This document shows positions 45,816 through 56,102 of a DNA stretch of 64,000 bases, in pieces (positions within the stretch are counted from its first letter, which is position 1; every line of letters begins with the position of its first letter). Position numbers and translations under genes: made by a program. Under the pieces are notes generated by a model. That model made no database searches and was not told the DNA's origin. It saw nothing but the letters and a program-made list of their open reading frames with translations. The DNA is from JAHQVI01 sp050330195. Lineage in GTDB: Bacteria; Pseudomonadota; Alphaproteobacteria; Rhizobiales; Rhodomicrobiaceae. The stretch spans positions 21,776 through 85,775 of the forward strand of contig JBHJOB010000032.1 of NCBI GenBank assembly GCA_050330195.1, given 5' to 3'.

Positions 45816-46142
45816 CTACTTCGCGCAAGCCACGCATGAGGGCACGGTCGGGTCGAATTTCAGCCGCTCTTCGGCAATCGCCTCTCCGCAATGCACGCAA
45901 TAGCCGAAATCGCCCTCATCAAGCCGTTTCAGCGCGCTTTCGATGCGCCTTCGCCGCAATAGCCGACGCCTTTCCGCTTCCTGCGCCATGGCCTGCTGCT
46001 GCATGGCATCGATGCGGGACACGCGGCCGACGCTCTGCTGGTCGAGCGTGACAGCGCCACGCCCTTCGCTGCTGTCCCGGCTCAGCGTTTCCAGCTCACG
46101 CTGTTCCTCGATGAGACGTGCGCGCCATTCCTCGGGTGTCAT
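45816..46142 (-). CDS. TraR/DksA-type zinc-finger protein
   Basis: A 108-residue protein with a coiled N-terminal region (residues ~1-70) and a C-terminal four-Cys zinc finger: CVHCGEAIAEERLKFDPTVPSCVAC. The family includes RNA-polymerase secondary-channel regulators, but the short length and lack of the DksA acidic tip leave its role open. ATG 46142 starts MTPEEWRARLIEEQ. It lies 26 bases downstream of mbfA on the same strand. Confidence 0.86.
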   Translation of the reverse strand: MTPEEWRARLIEEQRELETLSRDSSEGRGAVTLDQQSVGRVSRIDAMQQQAMAQEAERRRLLRRRRIESALKRLDEGDFGYCVHCGEAIAEERLKFDPTVPSCVACAK

Positions 46143-46168
46143 TGTTGCGTCCTGTCGTTGTCCCCGCT

Positions 46169-47125
46169 TCAGGCATTCCCGATAAGAACACCTGCGGCGA
46201 ATACGATCAAGCCGCCTACGACGACCTCGAAAGCTGCCCGCAGAAAGCGCGTGTCCATGTAGCGCGCACGGATCCAGGCGATCACCCATAGCTCGATCAG
46301 CACGACAAGCACGGCGATCGACGTGGCAATGTTGAAGTCGTCGATCAGATAGGGCAGCGTATGCCCCACGCCGCCGATCGTCGTCATCATTCCGGTGATG
46401 ATGCCCCGAATGAGCGGCTTGCCGCGCCCGGTCATCGAACCGTCATCCGAGAGCGCTTCGGCAAAGCCCATGGAAATGCCCGCGCCGACCGAGGCCGCCA
46501 TGCCGACAAGAAAGGTTTCCCAGGTGCTCTGAGTGGCGAAGGCGGCGGCGAAGAGCGGCGCCAGCGTGGAGACCGATCCGTCCATCAGTCCGGCAAGCCC
46601 CGGCTGGACGACCTGCAGCACGAACATGCGGTGGCGCGCGGTGTCCTCATCGTCGCGCACGCTGTCGGTCAGATGCAACTCGGTCAGGCGCTGCGCGAGC
46701 GATTCGTGTCCGCGTTCCGCCGCCGCGAGATCGCCGAGCAGCTTGCGCGTCGCCGCGTCGGTCGTGCGCGCCATCGCCTTTTCGTAGAAGACGCGCGTTT
46801 CATATTCGATGGCCTCCGCCTGTTCGCGTACTGCTTTGAGGCCGAGCGGGCGCACCTGCCAGAGCGGACGGTGACGGACGAAGCCGCGAACGTCGCCGGG
46901 ACGGATCAGCAGAATATGCTCGCCGAATTTCTCCCGGTAGAGATCGATCAGCCAGCCGCGATGCTCGTCTTCCTCCTCCGCCAGTTCGACGAAAACCTTT
47001 GCCGATGCAGGGAAATTCTCCGCCAGCCCCTCCGCGTAATCGCGATAGATCCGGCCATGTTCTTCCTCCAGCGAGATAGCCAGCGCGAGAATCTCGCGGT
47101 CGCTCAGCTCTGCAAATTGTCTCAC
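46169..47125 (-). CDS. mbfA: Membrane-bound ferritin MbfA (rubrerythrin-VIT1 fusion)
   Basis: A 318-residue protein. The N-terminal ferritin-like/rubrerythrin domain (~1-150) has the paired Glu pattern EEEHGRIYRDYAE, ELAEEEDEHRGWL and YETRVFYEKA. The C-terminal VIT1/CCC1 membrane domain has about five helices, starting GLAGLMDGSVSTLAPLFAAAF. In Bradyrhizobium and Agrobacterium, MbfA exports iron and protects against peroxide, under Irr control. An Irr-type palindrome 25 bases upstream matches this. Confidence 0.93.
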   Translation of the reverse strand: MRQFAELSDREILALAISLEEEHGRIYRDYAEGLAENFPASAKVFVELAEEEDEHRGWLIDLYREKFGEHILLIRPGDVRGFVRHRPLWQVRPLGLKAVREQAEAIEYETRVFYEKAMARTTDAATRKLLGDLAAAERGHESLAQRLTELHLTDSVRDDEDTARHRMFVLQVVQPGLAGLMDGSVSTLAPLFAAAFATQSTWETFLVGMAASVGAGISMGFAEALSDDGSMTGRGKPLIRGIITGMMTTIGGVGHTLPYLIDDFNIATSIAVLVVLIELWVIAWIRARYMDTRFLRAAFEVVVGGLIVFAAGVLIGNA

Positions 47126-47150
47126 CTGGGTATCCTTGACTTCGCAAAAA

Positions 47151-47165
47151 TTAGAACTATTCTAA
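47151..47165. promoter_or_regulatory. Irr-type iron-control element (ICE box)
   Basis: TTAGAACTATTCTAA is a perfect TTAGAA-N3-TTCTAA palindrome, 25 bases upstream of the mbfA start codon. It matches the rhizobial ICE/Irr box as I recall it; Irr represses mbfA under low iron in relatives. Confidence 0.75.
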
Positions 47166-47282
47166 AAACAATAGGCCGGGTCCGCAAGACGGGTTCCCCG
47201 TTCCGCAGGAAACCAAGCACCTGCTGGCGCGTTGATTAAGTGAACAGAGGTTCTATGTATAAAAACGGCGCAAGTCGCATGT

Positions 47283-47765
47283 TTGGGAGATCTCTGTTTG
47301 ACCGGCGAAAATGCAACGAGCAAGGTGGTTCCTTTTTCGGGAGTGGTATCCGCCCCCGCTATGACCCCCTCGCTGGACAAGAAGACGCTGAAGCTTGTGG
47401 AGAACTTGCGGGACTTGTGGATTCGAACCCAATTGGCGGGACGCGGCGATTTCGACCGGGCCTGCCTGCTTATTGCAGGGGACGAGAGCACAACCGTCGA
47501 ACGTTACGCGTCGGCTTTTTTTCAGGGGGCGCAGATCTTCTCGCGCCGCCGGCTGACGTTTTTTACGACGAAATCGGAGACGGTCAGCGAGGACGAAATG
47601 TGGCTCGCGCGCATTCTCCAGGCACTGGAGAGCGGGGATTATACCAGCGCCCGATATTTGATCGCGCTGCGAATCGCTCCTGATGGACGGCGGCGCCTCA
47701 TGTTTCTCGCCCAGGGGCTGGCGTCTCATCTTTGTTCAAATACCCCTGAGGCAAACAGAACGTAA
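47283..47765 (+). CDS. Conserved-type hypothetical protein
   Basis: A soluble protein of up to 160 residues, not recognised. It is charged and helical, with LVENLRDLWIRTQLAGRGDFDRACLL-like composition and two Trp. No signal peptide or membrane helix is visible. The start is either TTG 47283 or ATG 47361 (MTPSLDKKTLKL), the latter giving 134 residues. It lies 26 bases before the dps-like gene on the same strand and diverges from mbfA, so it may share iron or stress control. Confidence 0.6.
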   Translation: MGDLCLTGENATSKVVPFSGVVSAPAMTPSLDKKTLKLVENLRDLWIRTQLAGRGDFDRACLLIAGDESTTVERYASAFFQGAQIFSRRRLTFFTTKSETVSEDEMWLARILQALESGDYTSARYLIALRIAPDGRRRLMFLAQGLASHLCSNTPEANRT

Positions 47766-47791
47766 GCATTGGTTTTCAAGGAGATCGAACC

Positions 47792-48268
47792 ATGAAGAAT
47801 ATCAAAGTCGAAATCGCCCCCGACGCCAAGGCGGAAATCATCGAAGGGCTTCACCAGTCGCTGGCCGAGACGACGATCGCAACGCTGAAGGCCCAGAACT
47901 TCCATTGGAACGTCACCGGCATGTCATTCGGCGCTCTGCATGATCTGTTCCAGAAGATCTACGAGGATCATTTCTCCGCGCAGGACGAACTGGCCGAACG
48001 GGTCAAGGCGCTGGACGGCCATGCCGACGGCCGCTTTTCCGAGTTTCTGAAGCGCAGCTCCATCAGCGAAGCCGACACCAGCCAGCCAGCCGCGAAGGCG
48101 ATGGTGGAGACGCTCAAATCCGATCAGGAAACGCTGTCGGCAACGCTGCGCGCGCTCGCCGAGATCTCGGAGAAACACGGCGATCTGGTTACCAATGACC
48201 TCGCCATCGAACGCGCCGACGCACATGACAAATTCGCGTGGATGCTTCGCGCGCATCTTGCCGGATAA
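47792..48268 (+). CDS. dps: Dps-family ferritin-like DNA-binding/iron storage protein
   Basis: A 158-residue dodecameric mini-ferritin family member. The ferroxidase-site segments NFHWNVTG and HDLFQKIYEDHFSAQDELAER are present near residues 36-70. The family oxidises Fe2+ with peroxide and stores iron, protecting DNA. The ribosome site AAGGAGA precedes ATG 47792. Its position beside mbfA and the iron box forms a small iron/oxidative-stress cluster. Confidence 0.92.
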   Translation: MKNIKVEIAPDAKAEIIEGLHQSLAETTIATLKAQNFHWNVTGMSFGALHDLFQKIYEDHFSAQDELAERVKALDGHADGRFSEFLKRSSISEADTSQPAAKAMVETLKSDQETLSATLRALAEISEKHGDLVTNDLAIERADAHDKFAWMLRAHLAG

Positions 48269-48355
48269 GCGCGTCACTCAAGCATGTGCGACCTGCCGGC
48301 TGCGTCCCCAATGGCGCAGCCGTTTCCAGTTGGACCATCATTTACGTTGGGGCCG

Positions 48356-48733
48356 TCAGTCGCCGGCCGGCTCCAGCGCAAGCTTCTCAAGCATGGTCAG
48401 CGGCAAAACGGCGCCTTTCTTGATGCATTTGCGCTGATATTCCCGCAGCCAAAGGTCTCTTGTGCCCATCGCGGCGACCTTCTCCAGCGTATCCTCAAGC
48501 AGCGCGAGTTTTTCCGCCTCCGTTTTCGCCTTTTTCCAGGCTTTCTTGTCTTTCTTGACCCGGCCGCATGCGATACAGACGCCTCGCAGGTCTTCGCAGA
48601 TGTCGATGCAGGGGGATGGTATTCTGTCTTTGTCTTTCTTGCCCAAACTTGACGACCCGGTTCTGGCTACGCTTTTGGCGCAGAGGATTATGACGCTTGA
48701 TACGTAGATAAGTATGCACAGAATGGGGATCAA
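48356..48733 (-). CDS. DUF1289-domain small protein
   Basis: A protein of up to 125 residues carrying the DUF1289 Cys motif SPCIDICEDLRGVCIACGR, followed by a basic Lys-rich helix. From TTG 48733 the first ~20 residues form a hydrophobic segment; a later TTG at 48646 would give a soluble ~96-residue form closer to the family norm. Neither start has a convincing ribosome site. Function unknown; a second, larger DUF1289 protein is in the B12 operon. Confidence 0.72.
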   Translation of the reverse strand: MIPILCILIYVSSVIILCAKSVARTGSSSLGKKDKDRIPSPCIDICEDLRGVCIACGRVKKDKKAWKKAKTEAEKLALLEDTLEKVAAMGTRDLWLREYQRKCIKKGAVLPLTMLEKLALEPAGD

Positions 48734-48807
48734 CGCAGTGCGGCATTCTCAATCCTGGTGAAAGTGATCGGTTAACGGCTCAGCATTACGACGAGGGTGA
48801 TCGGGCA

Positions 48808-49503
48808 ATGGAATATCTGGCGATATGGGGACTGGCGTTTCTGGCGGTCCACTTCCTGCCGGCGACACAGCTTCGGCCAATGGCCATCGGCGCCATGGGC
48901 GAACGGGCCTATATGGGCCTTTATTCGCTGGTTTCGCTGGTGCTGATCGTGCTCTGGGTGAGGGCGTTCAACGCAACCGCCCCTGACGCGCCTCTCTGGC
49001 TCTATCCGGACTGGTGGCCCTGGCTCAAGGCTGTCATCATGCTCTTTGCGGCGCTGCTGCTCATCGGCGCGTTTTCCTCGCCCAATCCGAGCGTGCCGCA
49101 AGGCGGCAACGCGCTCGACCGGCCGGACGTCGGCACGGGCATCATGGCCATCACCCGGCATCCCGGCCTGTGGGCTTTCGGCTTGTGGGGCATCGTGCAT
49201 CTGATCAGCCAGCCCAACTGGCGCGGCTTCTGGTTTTACGGTCTTTTCGCCATCACGGCGCTGTTCGGAGCGGTCCTGCAGGAGAAGCGCAAGGCAAGGG
49301 AACTGGGCGAGGGATGGCAGCGCTTCGAGGCGAAAACGTCATTCCTGCCATTCGTCGCAATCCTTCAGGGGCGCGCGACGTTCAGCCTGAGCGCCATCGG
49401 CTGGTGGCGCATCGGCCTCGCCGTCATTCTATGGGCCGCGATCCTGCATCTGCATGGCTGGCTGTTCGGCGCGGCGCCGCTGCCGGGGCTGGCCGCAACC
49501 TGA
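48808..49503 (+). CDS. NnrU-family membrane protein, second copy
   Basis: A 231-residue membrane protein with about six helices, beginning MEYLAIWGLAFLAVHFLPAT. The GIMAITRHPGLWAFGLWGIVHL segment is the NnrU/ICMT-like RHP motif. It is related to the protein at 42455-43162 but diverged. Function unknown. It precedes the TIR-FGE gene by 76 bases on the same strand. Confidence 0.82.
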   Translation: MEYLAIWGLAFLAVHFLPATQLRPMAIGAMGERAYMGLYSLVSLVLIVLWVRAFNATAPDAPLWLYPDWWPWLKAVIMLFAALLLIGAFSSPNPSVPQGGNALDRPDVGTGIMAITRHPGLWAFGLWGIVHLISQPNWRGFWFYGLFAITALFGAVLQEKRKARELGEGWQRFEAKTSFLPFVAILQGRATFSLSAIGWWRIGLAVILWAAILHLHGWLFGAAPLPGLAAT

Positions 49504-49521
49504 CAGGCCATTTCCGGAAAC

Positions 49522-49567
49522 AGGCTTGACGCTCTCCCGTGATCGGGTCAGATGTGAAGTCAAGCCT
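49522..49567 (+). terminator. Inverted repeat before the TIR-FGE gene
   Basis: AGGCTTGAC (49522-49530) and GTCAAGCCT (49559-49567) are 28 bases apart, followed by TTCCGGATTTTT and the ATG at 49580. It could end transcription of the NnrU-like gene or limit expression of the TIR gene. Confidence 0.45.
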
Positions 49568-49579
49568 TCCGGATTTTTC

Positions 49580-50935
49580 ATGACCAAGATATTTATCTCA
49601 TACCGGCGGCAGGATACGCGTCAGATCGCCGGACGCATTTTCGACCGGCTCGAAGCCAAATTCGGCCGCGACCATGTTTTCATGGATATCGACAGCATTC
49701 CCTTCGGCGTCGATTTTCATGACTTCCTGAGCGGCCGCGTCGGTGAGGCCAAGACTGTCCTTGCTCTCATCGGTCACGGCTGGGCCGATGCGTCGGACGA
49801 AGCCGGCAACCGGCGGCTGGACAATCCGGACGATTTCGTGCGCATCGAGATCGAGGCGGCGCTTCAGCGGGGCATACCGGTGGGGGCGGTTTTGATCGAC
49901 GGCGCGCCGATGCCCAGGCAAGAGCAATTGCCGGAAACCATGCGCGTGCTGACAAGGCGCAACGCCGCGTTCGTCGATAGCGGACGCGATTTCAACACGC
50001 ATATGCACCGGCTGATTGCCGATCTCGAACGGCATCTGAATGGCGGGTTTGCTGCCGCTCCCTCTGCAAAAGCAAAGCCCCGCCAGACTGAGGAAGACCG
50101 GTATCGGGCGGAAGGGCGGAATGCGGCCATTGTGAGCGGTGCGCCGGACAACTGGTTTCTGCCGGGGGCGGGAAAGACGGAGAGCTTCAAGGATCTCGAA
50201 AAGGGACCGGAGATGGTGGTCGTTCCGGCAGGACAGTTCATGATGGGATCGCCGCCTGACGAGGAAGGCCGCTATGATGATGAAGGGCCACAGCATCAGG
50301 TCAGGATTTCAAAGCCGTTTGCGATCGGGCGCTTCCCGGTCACATTCGCCGAATGGGATTATGCACAGGACCACCCGGATTGGCAGTCGATAACAGGGTT
50401 GGCTCCGCGGAAACCCACAGATCGGGGCTGGGGCCGTGAAGACCGGCCGGTGATCCATGTGAGTTGGGATGATGCGCAGGCCTATATGGCCTGGCTGTCC
50501 AAACTGACGGACAAGGACTACCGCCTGCCGAGCGAGGCGGATTGGGAGTATGTCTGCCGTGCGGGGACGCAGACGCCGTTCTGGTGGGGATCGTCGATCT
50601 TCACGGATCAGGCAAACTATGACGGGAGCGATCCTTATGCCGGCCGCAAGGGGGAATACCGAGAGCAAACCCTGCCGGTTAAGAGCTTCGATCCCAACCC
50701 GTGGGGGCTTTATCAGGTTCATGGCAATGTCTGGGAATGGTGCGCGGATGATATGCGAGCCTTTACTGCCGAGTCCTTAGCCGACCCTGTCGGCTCTCTG
50801 GAGAGCCCCCGGCGGGCGCTTCGCGGCGGCTCTTGGCTCTTCGGCGCGCGCCTCGTGCGTGCCGCGGACCGCGACGCGATCGCCCGCGACTACCGGAGCG
50901 ACCTTGTCGGCTTCCGCTGTGCCCGAGTTCTGTGA
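49580..50935 (+). CDS. TIR-FGE-sulfatase fusion, candidate diversified protein
   Basis: A 451-residue protein with two modules. Residues 1-~150 are a TIR-2 domain: KIFISYRRQD, VFMDIDSIPFG and DFVRIEIEAAL, whose Glu is in the position of the usual NADase catalytic residue. Residues ~205-451 are a formylglycine-generating-enzyme-like C-lectin fold (VVPAGQFMMGS, YRLPSEADWEYVCRAGT, GNVWEWCADD, LRGGSW). The C-terminal loop SWLFGARLVRAADRDAIARD to GFRCARVL resembles variable regions of diversity-generating retroelements. No ribosome site precedes ATG 49580. No kinase or sulfatase partner is adjacent. Confidence 0.88.
   Translation: MTKIFISYRRQDTRQIAGRIFDRLEAKFGRDHVFMDIDSIPFGVDFHDFLSGRVGEAKTVLALIGHGWADASDEAGNRRLDNPDDFVRIEIEAALQRGIPVGAVLIDGAPMPRQEQLPETMRVLTRRNAAFVDSGRDFNTHMHRLIADLERHLNGGFAAAPSAKAKPRQTEEDRYRAEGRNAAIVSGAPDNWFLPGAGKTESFKDLEKGPEMVVVPAGQFMMGSPPDEEGRYDDEGPQHQVRISKPFAIGRFPVTFAEWDYAQDHPDWQSITGLAPRKPTDRGWGREDRPVIHVSWDDAQAYMAWLSKLTDKDYRLPSEADWEYVCRAGTQTPFWWGSSIFTDQANYDGSDPYAGRKGEYREQTLPVKSFDPNPWGLYQVHGNVWEWCADDMRAFTAESLADPVGSLESPRRALRGGSWLFGARLVRAADRDAIARDYRSDLVGFRCARVL
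50825..50932 (+). other. Candidate DGR variable region (VR)
   Basis: Last ~36 codons of the TIR-FGE gene. Conserved anchors GGSW, R-AA-R and VGFRCA surround positions that are Asn (AAC) in typical template repeats. Here they read mostly NNC codons: ctc, ttc, ggc, ctc, gac, gac, atc, gcc, gac, tac, agc, gac. High genomic GC also favours C-ending codons, so this is suggestive only. No template repeat or reverse transcriptase is in the window. Confidence 0.4.
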
Positions 50936-51041
50936 GCTCCAGCAAGCAGGATAGGGCGGGCGGTGAGTCGAGCGCGCGGAGCCGCTCGGCCACAGCCTGC
51001 CCGGTGCGGGCGAGGATATCGCACAGTGATCTTCCCGCTGT

Positions 51042-51065
51042 CCCGCCGAAGGCGGGCGGATTTTT
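51042..51065 (+). terminator. Terminator after the TIR-FGE gene
   Basis: CCCGCC (51042-51047) and GGCGGG (51051-51056) form a tight hairpin, followed by CGGATTTTT (T-run 51061-51065). It precedes lepA. Confidence 0.65.
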
Positions 51066-51171
51066 CGCCCGTGGCGGGCACTGGTCCTCCGGACCGTAAA
51101 CCCGTTGGCGAGCTGAAATTCACGCGGTTAAACCACTTCCCGCCGCCCCCATTATCTACTATCTAAGCCTC

Positions 51172-53034
<1,863 letters not shown>

Positions 53035-53140
53035 AGTCAGCAGGCTGTCGATCGTATCCTCGGCGCCAAGGCGTCAGGATCGTGGCGCGATGTTCGCTGA
53101 TTTCGAATTGAGGACTTGACGCCGCCGCAGGCTTCGTGCG

Positions 53141-53497
53141 TCAAACAGCAAAATAGAGCGCGGATTTCGTCGGCGTCGTTTCCCGGGCAATGCCTTCGAG
53201 AGGACGATAGAGCGCCATCGCCTTGTCGATGCCGGCGAGGACACCGGACGAATCGGCGATGCACAACGGCTTGAGATGGTCGTCCAGAGCCGTGGCGGCG
53301 CTGCTCAACTCGTGGAAGCCGGCGGTGCCGCTGCTGCCCTTGAGCTGGTGGGCGAGAGCTTCGGCGGCCTGAACGCTGGCGACGGGGTCCGACGTCGAAC
53401 CTTCCGCCACCTCGCTCAGCAAGCGTCCGACGGTGTGCACACTGGTCTTGATCGTCTCGCAGTGCTTCTCCAGAAGGCTGTTCAATCGGTCTTGCAT
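53141..53497 (-). CDS. Histidine phosphotransfer (HPt) protein
   Basis: A 118-residue HPt domain. His50 in ALAHQLKGSSGTAGF is the expected phospho-acceptor. All-helical and soluble. It is the last gene of a minus-strand signalling array and probably shuttles phosphate between response regulators and kinases encoded upstream. Confidence 0.88.
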   Translation of the reverse strand: MQDRLNSLLEKHCETIKTSVHTVGRLLSEVAEGSTSDPVASVQAAEALAHQLKGSSGTAGFHELSSAATALDDHLKPLCIADSSGVLAGIDKAMALYRPLEGIARETTPTKSALYFAV

Positions 53498-53607
53498 CGC
53501 TGGCTTTGGCTTCCGTGGATTGTGGAGGTGATACCCTGTCCGCGGGCGCGTCCGGAGCAGACAACGAGAAAATTCCGTTCCGGCGGGATACCGGAACGGA
53601 ATCCTGA

Positions 53608-54006
53608 CTAATGAACCAGATTGATCTGCGTCCGCTCCCAGATGGCCTTGATTTCGGAGGGAAGCGAGACGGGATCGAACGGTTTGGGAATCACGTCGGC
53701 TGCGCCGAGCGAGCGATATTGCTTGATTTCGTGCTTCTGCGCCTTGGCGGTCACGAAGATGATCGGCGTGTTGCTGAGCTGCGGGATCTGCCGGAGCGAG
53801 CGCAGGGTCTGAACGCCGTTCATTTCGGGCATCATGACGTCAAGGAGAACAAGGTCGGGGTGGAAGATCGGGACCGTATCGAGCGCTTCCATGCCGCTTT
53901 CGCAGACATGCAGCTTGAAGCCGCCGAGTTCCTCAAGCGCAAGTTGCACGATCTCCCTGATATGAGGTTCGTCCTCGACATAGGTAATGCGCTGCAGCTC
54001 TTTCAT
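53608..54006 (-). CDS. Single-domain CheY-like response regulator
   Basis: A 132-residue receiver domain. The acidic pair is YVEDEP, the phospho-acceptor Asp56 is in LVLLDVMMPEMNG, and FVTAKAQ and the conserved Lys in IPKPFDP complete the site. No output domain. It lies between the REC-PAS kinase and the HPt gene, suggesting a phosphorelay. Confidence 0.93.
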   Translation of the reverse strand: MKELQRITYVEDEPHIREIVQLALEELGGFKLHVCESGMEALDTVPIFHPDLVLLDVMMPEMNGVQTLRSLRQIPQLSNTPIIFVTAKAQKHEIKQYRSLGAADVIPKPFDPVSLPSEIKAIWERTQINLVH

Positions 54007-54168
54007 TGCCGTTGTCTCTCTATTCGAGTTGAACTACCCCAGTCTAGAGGACAGGATTTAAAATGATCTTGAAGAGATCTCTAAAATTGTCAGCAATGGC
54101 AAGAAGCGCTCCGAGCAAAACTGAATAACGATCCCGAGTTAAGAAAGTGCAAATTGCGCAGACCCCGA

Positions 54169-56097
54169 TCAGGCGGATTGCCTCACGAGTTCAGGCCGCG
54201 TCGCGCCGCGCAGGATCGGCAAGTCGAAATAAAACGTCGTTCCCTCTCCCGACACGCTCACGAAGTCGATGCTGCCCTTGTGTTGAGCGATGATCGCCTT
54301 GGTAATGCTGAGACCGAGGCCCGTTCCGCCCTTCTTGCGCGTATCCGATGAGTCCGCTTGCGAGAATTTCTGGAATATCTGTTTCCGGAAGCTTTCGGGG
54401 ACGCCCGGTCCTTCATCCTTGACCCACACCCGCACGGTGTTTTCGCGGGGCTCCGCGCCCAGCGTGATACAGCCGTTTTCAGGCGAGTATTTCGCCGCGT
54501 TCGAGATCAGATTAGCCAGCACCTGCATCAGCCGTCCCTGGTCGCCTTCCACGACGAGATCAAGCCCCACGCTATCCTCGACCTTGGCGTCAACATTGTA
54601 TTCATCGAGAAACGTCTTGTTCTCCCGAACGGCCGTGTCGAGAAGCGTGCCGATCCGGAGCGGTTCGCAGGCAAACTCCGTCGTCCCGGATTCGATCTTC
54701 TCGATATCGAGAATATCGTTGATCAGCCGAACAAGCCTCTCGCTGTTCTGAAGACCGATGGCAACCATGGATTTCGCGCGCGGCGGCAACTCGCCAACGG
54801 CGCTTGTGTTCAGCAATGCCAGCGAGCCGCGGATCGAGGTCAGCGGCGTGCGCAATTCGTGGCTGACGACGGAGACGAATTCGCTCTTCATCCGGTCGAG
54901 CTTGGTTCGCTCGGTCACATCGCGGATGATGCCTGTGTAGAGGGTGCGCGCATTGAGTTCGATGGGACTGATCGTCAGCTCGATCGGGAAGGCTTCGCCA
55001 TTTTTCCGCCATCCGGTAACGAGCCGCAAATTGGGCTGGGTCGCTGCGCCACCGGCTGCCTCCGCGCCATCCGGGGCGAGCAGCATGAGATGATGCACAT
55101 GCAGGCTTTTCAGCTCTTCAGCGGTATAGCCGAAGATGGTTTCCGCCGCGGGGTTCACTGTCTCGATGAGATTGTCCTCGTTGAAAGTGATGACCCCGTC
55201 GACCGCGTTTTCGAATATTGCGCGCGCGCGGTTTTCACTTTCCCTCAGCGCTTCCTCGATTTCCTGCCGGCGCTGAATTTCGACGAGCAGATCCTCGTTC
55301 ATCTTTGCGAGCGCGGCGGCCTGCTGCATGAGAGCCTCTTCGCGCTTCTTGTTTTCGGTAATGTCGGTCGTCACCGTGACGATGCCGCCATCCTCTGTGC
55401 GATGCCTCTGGATTTCGAGCCAGCGTTCGTCATGGTGCTGGGCTTCGATGGGATATTTCCCGGTCGGCACATCGTAGGCCAGCAGCCTTTGCGCCACCGG
55501 ATCGCCATCCCTGCTGAAGAGATACTGGCCGCGCTCGAAAGCGAGGTCGATGAGTGCGCCGTAATGAATCCCGGCGCGAATTTCATCGTGAAGCATGTCC
55601 AGGGCGAACGAATAGCGCTTGTTGCAGGTGATCAGCCGGGCGTCGGCGTCGAAAAGGGCGACGCCCTGGTTGAGGCTTTCGATCGCGGCGGCGAAGCGCC
55701 GTTCGCCTGCGGCCTTTTCACGGCTTTGACGCGCCAGGGCCAACTCGCGCATGATCGCTGTCTTCAGCCTCGGCAGATCGTCCTTGAGCACGACGTCCTG
55801 AACGCCATATTGCAGAAGTTCGATCGCTGTGTTTTCCGAAACGGCGCCGGTCACGATCAGTATGGGGATTTCCGGATTGATCTGCCTCACGCAGTCCACG
55901 GCGATAAAGGGCGTCAATTGCGGCATCGACAGATCGCAAAGCACCAGATCCCACCGCCGGTCCTCGACGACTTCGGCCAGATCCTCCTCGCGGTCGACCC
56001 GCTGCCATTTCGGATCGAAGCCGCAGCTCTTCAGATATCGTCCGAGCAGGATCGCGTCATCCTCGCAATCCTCGATGATCAAGACCTTGAGATGCAT
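54169..56097 (-). CDS. REC-PAS-PAS histidine kinase
   Basis: A 642-residue cytosolic kinase. An N-terminal receiver (1-~125, Asp55 in LVLCDLSMP) is followed by a PAS-like domain (~145-260) and a coiled linker. A second PAS (~290-410) contains FENAVDGVITFNEDNLIETVN. HisKA has VSHELRTPLTSIRGSL, and the HATPase_c boxes are NLISNAAKYSP, DEGPGVP and GGTGLGLSI. With an N-terminal receiver it can take phosphate from the upstream kinases. It starts 5 bases after the Rcp1-type regulator gene. Confidence 0.93.
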   Translation of the reverse strand: MHLKVLIIEDCEDDAILLGRYLKSCGFDPKWQRVDREEDLAEVVEDRRWDLVLCDLSMPQLTPFIAVDCVRQINPEIPILIVTGAVSENTAIELLQYGVQDVVLKDDLPRLKTAIMRELALARQSREKAAGERRFAAAIESLNQGVALFDADARLITCNKRYSFALDMLHDEIRAGIHYGALIDLAFERGQYLFSRDGDPVAQRLLAYDVPTGKYPIEAQHHDERWLEIQRHRTEDGGIVTVTTDITENKKREEALMQQAAALAKMNEDLLVEIQRRQEIEEALRESENRARAIFENAVDGVITFNEDNLIETVNPAAETIFGYTAEELKSLHVHHLMLLAPDGAEAAGGAATQPNLRLVTGWRKNGEAFPIELTISPIELNARTLYTGIIRDVTERTKLDRMKSEFVSVVSHELRTPLTSIRGSLALLNTSAVGELPPRAKSMVAIGLQNSERLVRLINDILDIEKIESGTTEFACEPLRIGTLLDTAVRENKTFLDEYNVDAKVEDSVGLDLVVEGDQGRLMQVLANLISNAAKYSPENGCITLGAEPRENTVRVWVKDEGPGVPESFRKQIFQKFSQADSSDTRKKGGTGLGLSITKAIIAQHKGSIDFVSVSGEGTTFYFDLPILRGATRPELVRQSA

Positions 56098-56102
56098 TAT
56101 GC

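Noticed and set aside
50936..51171. Template repeat or reverse transcriptase next to the TIR-FGE gene
   Set aside because: No adenine-rich near-copy of the C-terminal region and no RT motif is present; the stretch holds only a terminator and the lepA leader.
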